Part shown: positions 57,303 to 64,000 of the stretch, piece after piece
How positions within the stretch are numbered: the stretch's first letter is position 1
Layout of the letters: each line of letters opens with the position of its first letter
Assembly (NCBI GenBank): GCA_003194525.1
Contig: NBIV01000050.1
Location: 124,001-188,000, forward strand
Length of the DNA stretch: 64,000 nucleotides
Direction: 5' to 3'
Origin: Gracilariopsis chorda
Lineage: Eukaryota; Rhodophyta; Florideophyceae; Gracilariales; Gracilariaceae
Notes under the pieces: generated by a model
Database searches by the model: none
The model's input: the letters and a program-made list of their open reading frames with translations, nothing else
Told to the model about the DNA's origin: nothing
Translations under genes and position numbers: made by a program

Positions 57303-58055
57303 CTATATATCGGGTGTCGTCTCCATCTTAATAAGTTTGTAGTCCGTTATTCCCCCTGCTGTTCTTCCCACGCTCGGTGTCCGTTTCATTCGCACATTAG
57401 CCTCCCTTCTCTTCACGAGGCCATCCACCATCGCATGAAACTCTTTATCCCCTTCCACGTACTTTGGATCGTTGATATACCCTGTAATACAAAAACGGGC
57501 AGGAACCACCCATAAAAAGGGGTTCGCTTGTTTTCCGTGCCAATTCGTCAGCTGTTTTCGAAGCAGAAGTGAATGGAACTGTTGACCGTAGACTTCTATC
57601 TCCACTGCATACTTCCGGAAGCGATCCTTCGTCACACCCATGACTCCGTCCCCATAGGTCTTGTGCATTTCTTTCCGATTCGAAAGGTCATGATAAACCA
57701 ACGTCCCGTAGATATAGCACACTACCTCGCCTGCCGCAATTCGACGAGTTGAAAACACTCCAACACCAGTGTCTTCATGACGAATAGTAGACTTGCCCAC
57801 TCGCAACCCATATTGTACCGCCTCCATTGCCAATAGAGATTTCATGTTCTCCAGATTCATTCTTCCCTGCAGCTCCCTCGGCCATCCATCCAGAGCTTTC
57901 TTCCTTCCCAACTTCGCTAGAATTTTAATTTGCCATAAAGTGGGGAGAAAGTCAACAAGGTGTGGGGGAAGAATTGGGTACGGTGGAAATCCGTCGCCAC
58001 CCTCCATAACACGGTGTGCCTGCTTCCTCTTATTGGGAATGCAGAGGAAACACAA
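57303..58055 (-). CDS. SET-domain protein (possible lysine methyltransferase)
   Basis: The frame has 250 codons from 58055, or 234 from the ATG at 58007 (MEGGDGFPPYP). A SET-type start is clear: VGKSTIRHEDTGVGVFSTRR then AAGEVVCYIYGTL, matching the G-x-G-V-F-A-x-R-x-I ... G-E-x-I-x-x-Y-x-G pattern. A later block FCITGYIND ... REANVRM stands where the family has RFINHS and N-x-x; here N-D replaces N-H-S, as in some small viral or mobile SET proteins. The post-SET cysteines are absent. SET proteins move methyl groups to lysine, mostly on histones. The frame is intact, unlike its neighbour upstream, with which it shares strand and almost touches, suggesting one transcription unit or an old fusion. 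Confidence 0.6.
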   Translation of the reverse strand: MCFLCIPNKRKQAHRVMEGGDGFPPYPILPPHLVDFLPTLWQIKILAKLGRKKALDGWPRELQGRMNLENMKSLLAMEAVQYGLRVGKSTIRHEDTGVGVFSTRRIAAGEVVCYIYGTLVYHDLSNRKEMHKTYGDGVMGVTKDRFRKYAVEIEVYGQQFHSLLLRKQLTNWHGKQANPFLWVVPARFCITGYINDPKYVEGDKEFHAMVDGLVKRREANVRMKRTPSVGRTAGGITDYKLIKMETTPDI

Positions 58056-58079
58056 TGGGCCATCTTTCGAAGCTCCTGT

Positions 58080-59830
58080 CTCTTCTCAATAGCCGTGTGA
58101 CATTCCCGTATTATGGAAGCGAAGCGAACAATAGCGGCATGCTTGGCGTGTTCAAATCAAGCTTTGTCCAGTTCACACCCAACAAACCTCCGATGCTTCG
58201 GCAGTTCCGTGCGCACCATCGCGGTCGAGAACGTCCCGGCAAACATGTCGACCACAAGGTCTTCTGGTTGACTGAACCGGCAAATCAGCTCTTTCAACAG
58301 TGCCCTACACTTCTGTTTCGGTCGGACTCTCTTAATCGTATACTTCCCATCCTGGTTTTACACAGACCACATGAGCATCTCACTATTTGACATCGGCGGC
58401 ACTTGATCCATGATTGCATGATACGCTGGGTATCGCGAAGCAACATAATTGAAGTTCTCATAGTTGACCATCCGGTGCTGTTGTGCATAAGGAAATCCAG
58501 AACGAACAGCATGTGCAGCGTATTCAGTCGGCTGGTGCAACCGGTAACTTCTTCTTCCAACGTTACCCGTCGTATTACCTAAAGACCGTACGAAATGGAG
58601 GGGTTTCTCGTCGACGACAAAGATGTAACGCTTCGTATCAGAGTCATCCATGTAGGTAACTTTCCGTAGCCCATCTCGCTACAACGGTATCTGATCCCAC
58701 GAGCAGAACTGTATTATACGTCCACCAGGACGTAGAAGCTTTGACGACCTCCTCGCTGATTTGCTCATACCCTTCTCGTTCAGAATATCGTGCTCGCTGT
58801 TATCCAAATGACGCTAAGAACGAGTCCCATATGGCGGATCGGAAAGCAGGAACTGTACCCTTCCTTCAATAGATACTTCGCTTTCGCCAGACTTGTTGTC
58901 GTCAACTTCGATGAGATGCTCGAACTTGCAGTTGTGGAAACGGAAGTTGTGGGACATCTCCTTCTCACAATACTTGTAAGCTATCACATCATCCAAAGTC
59001 GCAGGGTACGGTGGTCCACGAATTCCTGGGCCTTCGACATCATACGATAAGATCTGCGACAAAACTGTTGTCGGCAGTCCTTCAGTTGCCTTAGGTGCAG
59101 TACCACGTTCCGCAGTACCACGTTCCGCATCCTCTACCACATCTATCTCTTTCACTTCTTCCATCCCACTTTGATCACCACCTTCCACACCTTCCACACC
59201 CTCAGCACGTTCGTTCCCACCACCAGCTGTACCAGTCTCTACTGGCTCCATAATGATGCCAAAGTCTTTTGCGGATTCTGGTTTCACAGCTTGATGTAGT
59301 TTGACATTGCTCCCATGCAATTCAATGAGCGTCAGAGGCTTTATGGCCTCTTGACCCGTAGTGACAAGAGATTCACTAAAGTTCTCAAAACGCAGAGGGA
59401 AAAGTCTCGTTCTCGTGATGATGAACCTTTTGAGGGCATCCCATTTGCTGGGAGCAGAGATGTCGAACAGTCCCTCCTGTACCAACACATTAAAAAGGTC
59501 ACCAAGGTATTCTCTGTCACAAAGACGAAGCGCTGTATCCACTGGGTCCGGTAGATTCCATCCCCATTTGGTAACGTTTGGTTCCACGGTGGTGACGTTC
59601 TTCTCCACCACAAACTGTTTGGAACAATCTTTGTGTTTTGCGATATCGGTGAAGACTACATTGATATAGTCGAGTCGAATATATGGCAAGATCATAACCG
59701 CAACGTTGGGAAACCCGAGGAATTGGGCGAAACAATCCCAAGCCCTGGTCACCAGCTGCACACCATACCCGGCTATCTGACTCTGGGTCTTGTCCAGCAA
59801 ACTCACTTTCAAGAACTTCTTAGCTGCCAT
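58080..59830 (-). pseudogene. Beta-class adenine-type DNA methyltransferase, broken
   Basis: Starting with MAAKKFLKVSLLDK at 59830, the minus strand keeps one frame for about 1.75 kb. The N-terminal 250 codons are unrecognised, with an acidic linker (about 200-260). Then come LLSDPPYGT near 58830 (the catalytic DPPY of N6-adenine methyltransferases) and LLRPGGRIIQF near 58720, then EDLVVDMFAGTFSTAM near 58230 (the AdoMet-binding motif I). Motif IV before motif I is the beta-class order of bacterial, phage and some viral enzymes. It differs from the DPPW of eukaryotic MT-A70 proteins. The frame carries about four interruptions, so this copy is a fossil. It may come from a mobile or viral source. 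Confidence 0.6.
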
Positions 59831-59853
59831 CTTTTCCTATTCCTACAACTTGC

Positions 59854-60405
59854 TTACCTATCCACGGCAATCTGTTGCACAATACACAACCCAATGACCA
59901 TTTCAAAGTCGGTGCAAGGATTCGTGTGGAAAGCGGAACATTTCTTGGTGGCGCCCAGAACACAGGACTTGCAAAACACAGATAGCAACAGGTTACGGGG
60001 AATTCCTTTGAGCCCTTCCCTTTTAAAATAAACATTCCAGAAGTCCCTTACACGCCTGTCTTCCTCACGGTCCTTCACGTCCACCACTCTTGCCATACGA
60101 TAGAGTTGACGTGAAGGGCCTCTGAGAGCCAGGCTACGGAGCTCGGAGTCCAAATACGAGATGTAATCCGGCCCGATGAGAGTGAGAAACATTTTCTTGG
60201 CAGATTCATGAACGTTGCGACTTTGTACCGCGAACTCCACAAAGTCGGTGTGTTTCAAACGTCTCGGCTCATCCACATTTTGCCTCGTCGCTGCGTAGTC
60301 ATCAACAACTGCAAGATAAGCATCAATAAGCTCTTCACCGGTTCCGTGCATCTTGAATGAACCCGTTTCTTTCGCGGTTTTGGTGGAGGCGGCGGTAGAC
60401 ACCAT
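59854..60405 (-). CDS. Unrecognised protein, 183 residues, head of the minus-strand block
   Basis: A complete frame from MVSTAASTKTAKETG to IVQQIAVDR. It is mostly helical and charged, with three cysteines in the last third (CKSCVLGATKKC). I recognise no family. It ends 23 bp before the methyltransferase start, in another frame, so the two were probably co-transcribed or once joined. Confidence 0.4.
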   Translation of the reverse strand: MVSTAASTKTAKETGSFKMHGTGEELIDAYLAVVDDYAATRQNVDEPRRLKHTDFVEFAVQSRNVHESAKKMFLTLIGPDYISYLDSELRSLALRGPSRQLYRMARVVDVKDREEDRRVRDFWNVYFKREGLKGIPRNLLLSVFCKSCVLGATKKCSAFHTNPCTDFEMVIGLCIVQQIAVDR

Positions 60406-61081
60406 GATAAATTCTTTTATATATGCGCTCCTGAAATTGCCGTCTCGTAAGCGGACGTCGCACCAGTCACAGGAGGTTCCAAGCGCTGAGAAAGGGCGGA
60501 TGGCAAAAAGGGAGCGGTTGTGATAGCTTTGAATGAAAGTGGTAACACTACTGCAGACGACCGCTCCAGTGCTTTGTTCAACAAGAAAAAGTTGTTCTTC
60601 GGGTTTGGTAGACGATTGCGATTGCCCAAACTAACGCACCGAAAGCGGTTTCGAAGAATGCGCAAAGCCTTTTTGACTTGGTTGCCACGAATTGTGTTTT
60701 TCTTCAAGTTTTGGGTCGAGGTCCGTGGTCCGGGGTGTCGTGGTGCTCCATCGCGATCACGATGGAGCGCCAGGACCCCGAAAGGTTGATTAAAAACCAA
60801 GTCGTGGCGCCCCATCGCGATCGAGATGGAGCACCACGACAACCCGGACCATGGACCTCGACCAAAAAATTAACAAATTCTTTTTTCAATGCAAGTAATG
60901 TGGCGGGGAATAGCAGGGGTGATTTGGTAATGACAATGGATGGCATGAAACGTCTTGAATCAAAACGGTCTAAAGTGCTTACGCCCATCTCTTTGGAACC
61001 GAGCAGGCGTGATCACGAGAGCATTCGACGTCAAGGGTGCCAGAAGAAAACGTAAGCGCGTGAAGTTTAAAGTACTCAGCC
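60406..61081. promoter_or_regulatory. Divergent control region of the methyltransferase and ParB-like genes
   Basis: 676 bp lie between the two outward-facing gene blocks. The middle is occupied by a 150-bp nested palindrome (60714-60863). Open frames across the palindrome on both strands are explained by its symmetry and are not taken as genes. Confidence 0.45.
60714..60863. repeat. 150-bp inverted repeat with inner hairpins and GATC sites
   Basis: Left arm 60714-60780 and right arm 60797-60863 are inverted copies, about 85-90 percent alike by eye, with a 16-bp spacer. Each arm starts (read inward) GGTCGAGGTCC and contains its own hairpin built on CTCCATCG and CGATGGAG (or close variants). 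Each inner hairpin centres on GCGATC, so a GATC site lies in each arm. Confidence 0.85.
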
Positions 61082-64000
61082 ATGGTTTCGACTGGGAATA
61101 AGAGGAACCCGCAATCACGGAAACGGACTCAGAGGAAACCTGTTTCGCCAAAGAGACGTGTTATAGATATGCCGACCACGCAAGGCAAAGCGAAGAACCG
61201 GGGCGCCTCCCGAGCTAGCAACCACGCTGAGCCGTCAATTGGGAGCAATACGGGTCAGGTGCTTAAGGGAGATGCAGAGGTCAATCTGTTCGTACGGTTT
61301 GGGAGTATTGATGCGAAGTTGAAGGTAGGAGAGGCGATATTGCGCGGTTTGGGCGTTGCTGGGACACCAGGGGCGTGATTCTGTCGTTCACTACACAACT
61401 ATCCCCTGTCCTCTACGCAGAGAGCGGGAGAGGACTTGGTCGTTATCTTTAAGACGAATTTATCGTCACACAAAGATGAAAAGTATTCGTATGTCTTTGG
61501 TGGTCCCGAGGAACCTCCCAAAACTTGGAAAGAGATGGTTTCAGCGGGTTTGTATGCCTGGGACACTGCGATGATGAGCGTCAAGAATGAAGGCAGAGAG
61601 GGGAATGAGTTGGTCCCACCGCAGTCAAGAGCAAATTTGAAGACTGTCCAGAGAAGTACAGCTTCCAGAACCACTGCAAGACAAGTCAAGCGCCTTCCCG
61701 CTGTTGCTGTTACACCGTCAAGCATTTCGGTGACCAAGGCGCCAGTGAAGAGCCTTGAAAGCGGTACAGAGGCTCCGGTGAAAGCTGTCAGAGCGGTGGA
61801 AGAACATCAGGTACTGTCGCGGGCGGCTTTGGAAAACGAGGAGGCCCTGAAGGAGGTGCAAACTCCGATGATGACGTCATAGAGGTGCATCTACTCTCCA
61901 GAAACGATCTAGATCTGGAGGAGAGGTTTTTATATGATGACGGTGATGCTGTTCCTTCAGAAGAGGTGGATAAAAGTTTGAGGGTCCTAGAAATCAATCG
62001 AGATGATTATGACCAGCACAATTGCGAAATCGATATCCACAACATTCGATTTCCGAAAAACATGGTTCGTTCGAAGAATGACAAACATCTTCGAGATACT
62101 TCGAACAAATTGAGGAAATTCGGACGGCTCTCTTCTCTTAGGTCGATTGCGGTGGCCCTTTTGGGAGATGTGCCAGTGCGTGATGCTATTGATGCAAGTG
62201 GGCGTTTGATTGTTTCTGTCGTTTTGGTGGACGGCTTCCATCGGGTGAGTGTTCCACTGGACCTGGAGGAGGAAGGCGCGAGATGGGCACAAATTACTGC
62301 TGGTTTGAACGTCACGCTTTGGGAACGGAACGACGGGCGGATAATGACCTTGAATGAGGTATTGTGGCTGGGAAAGACGTTGAATGATTTGAGCTCCAAT
62401 GTTCTGGTGATGTCCTTTGCAGATAAGATTCATACTGCTGTTTCGTTTATTCGTAATGGCGTAGAGCAGGACGGGTTTGATCTTTCGAAGCTTAAACCAA
62501 GCCAAATCACGGGGGTGTTGTGGAGCAGTGAGACGAAGGGGAAAGAAGGAAGGATACGTCATTTCAATCATCATTTTGCTCTTGCTCTGAAGTTTGCGCG
62601 GAATCCCGGTCTGTTAGAGTTCTTCGATGGGGTGTTGCAGGAGACGCCTCAAATTGGGATCACTCATGTGTCTAGTGATATTCTGCTTGGAATGTCAGGG
62701 GATAAGTTTCGTTTTACTATCCAATGTCTACAGGCGCATGTTTGAGTGAGGTTAGTGGCCACTGTGAGGATGGGACCGTTTGAGGATTTCCGAAAGTACT
62801 TCTTCGACTGTGCTTCTAGAACCTATAACCTTTGCAGTGAGCTGGGGCGTTCTATGAAGGAGAAAAAGAATGTGCAGAAAGTGATGAATACCACGGTTAC
62901 GATCGGATATTCTGAACAGACCGTGTCAAAGTATATCATATCTCGTCTGGGAATGTTGTATACGAAAGGGAAACGCAGTTCACTGGAGTCCAGAGTAAGT
63001 AATAAGGTGTGAGAGGTTCGTAGGATGCTTTCCAGCGCTCTGTGGGGCATGCAAGGACAGTATAATACTGCTGCTGCTCACTCTGCAGCCAATGTGGAGG
63101 TGATCGAGTTGCAGGGACTGAATGAGGAAGGTGCCCAGGAGCCTCAGAACGCTGACCAGGAACGTCGACGAACTAAGCGAATCTCTAAAAAACGTAAATT
63201 GGAGGTCCTGGACGAAGATGAAGATGAATAGTCTGTTAATTTTGAACCACCAGTGAAGAGGCAGAGACAATCGAATCGTAAGAGGACTGCACCTGTTTTG
63301 AAGCGACCTGGCTCTGGTATCTCGCAGGAGATGGTCGAGGTGCTGCGAAGTATGGAAAAGAGAGATTTGAAGAGGTGGTTGACAGCACAGGAGATCATTG
63401 TCCTCCAGTCAAGCGAGGATGAAGCTCAGGAATACTTTGTGGATGATGAAGAACACGAGGCAGAGGAGCACCAAACCGCAGGCAGCTTTGAGGATAAAAA
63501 TCCTGACAGGTTTCCAGCTGGCTTAAGTCCGCCAGGAGACTTGGCTATAGGAGCGGACATGTCTTGTTTGGACCTGGTATACTCGTTGCCGAGTGAGTGG
63601 CCTGGAAGCGAGAATGCAGTGAAGCATCCCCATCCATGGATGCAGAGGATAAATCTGAGGAAGCACCATCGAGCGGAGTGCCTATCACCTGATGACTTCT
63701 GAATGGTTCATCATGCTTTGTACTGGACTGTGTCGCGTAACATGCACAAAGAGATGGGTACTACGAAACGTGCGGTGCTGGGGGTGAAGATGCCATCATC
63801 AGGAACTGCATCAAGTGAAGAGGAAGCATTATGGATGGCCGGTTTTGAGAGAGAGCACTTGGCTCGTGTTTACTTTGCGAAGAAGAGAGTGGAGCTGTCG
63901 GATTGAGGGTTTTGTGTGCTGGAGAATCTCGGGACAGATGAAGGCATGGCGAGTGAGGCTTCGAAAAGGGGTCTGAAAATGGACGAAGATGTAATAGGAG
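61082..64000 (+). pseudogene. Long nuclear-looking protein with ParB-like DGFHR motif, broken, runs off the window
   Basis: A plus-strand reading begins at 61082 with a basic stretch (NKRNPQSRKRTQRKP). After one change of frame before about 61885 it keeps a single frame to the window's end. The middle part has LIVSVVLVDGFHRVSV (DGFHR at 62230-62244), like the D-G-x-H-R box of ParB/Srx-fold domains, followed by helical sequence (HTAVSFIRNGVEQDG, GVLWSSET) as in ParB helix-turn-helix regions. Further on come acidic and basic tracts (KRISKKRKLEVLDED). About six stops interrupt it, so it is a fossil. In bacteria and phages ParB-like domains are often linked to DPPY methyltransferases; here the methyltransferase is the divergent neighbour. 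Confidence 0.45.

Noticed and set aside
60417-60842. A 141-codon minus-strand frame and overlapping plus-strand frames across the palindrome
   Set aside because: The frames exist because the inverted repeat mirrors itself; composition is Arg/His-rich and no family similarity is visible.
1-64000. CRISPR arrays, bacterial operons, rRNA and tRNA genes
   Set aside because: No regularly spaced repeats, no ribosome-binding sites before starts, and no cloverleaf with A and B boxes. A GGTTCGAGTAC string near 17407 lacks the rest of a tRNA.

Overview
The window looks like nuclear DNA of a eukaryote with few introns, most likely a multicellular red alga (Florideophyceae). Nearly all clear genes are single open frames; the one intron I can place is 73 bp. 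There is an ER Hsp70 with an HDEL tail, a vanadium-haloperoxidase relative, an F-box/SNF2/RING protein of the plant-like type, and several kinds of retro- and DNA transposon. The assignment to red algae is inference.

Host-gene part (1 to about 26.5 kb). A secreted vanadium-haloperoxidase homologue (+) faces BiP (-). BiP is followed by a spliced ribosomal-L1-family nucleolar protein (-). Next comes a group built around three divergent four-helix, hemerythrin-like proteins: one alone at 9.6-11.0 kb, and two of exactly 353 residues facing each other at 21.8-24.0 kb. Between them lie a pair of small secreted ten-cysteine proteins (13.9 and 16.0 kb), separated by a non-LTR retrotransposon relic, and the 1181-residue F-box/SNF2/RING protein. 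A 655-residue Sel1-repeat-like protein closes the group at 24.5-26.5 kb.

Repeat part (about 27.3-50 kb). A Ty1/copia relic (27.3-32.3 kb) has short LTRs and a primer site matching the initiator-tRNA anticodon loop; a hairpin-rich, TATA-bearing insertion (possible solo LTR) sits in its gag. A second, older copia relic has LTRs at 33182-33467 and 39429-39720. An RNase H relic on the minus strand follows. Then comes a Ty3/gypsy relic (about 41.0-49.5 kb) split by a CACTA/Tnp2-type DNA transposon, and then an AT-rich, hAT-like remnant.

Accessory part (51-64 kb). A decayed DNA transposon carries a KDZ/Plavaka-like transposase (+) and a convergent second gene (-) with an intact 409-residue frame. 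Next to it is a divergent gene block: on the minus strand an unknown 183-residue protein, a beta-class (DPPY first, FAG later) adenine-type DNA methyltransferase and a SET-domain protein; on the plus strand a long nuclear-looking protein with a ParB-like DGFHR motif. The block is split by a 150-bp nested palindrome containing GATC sites. This methyltransferase + ParB-like + SET association is the best candidate for an undescribed system, although the methyltransferase and the ParB-like gene are broken here.
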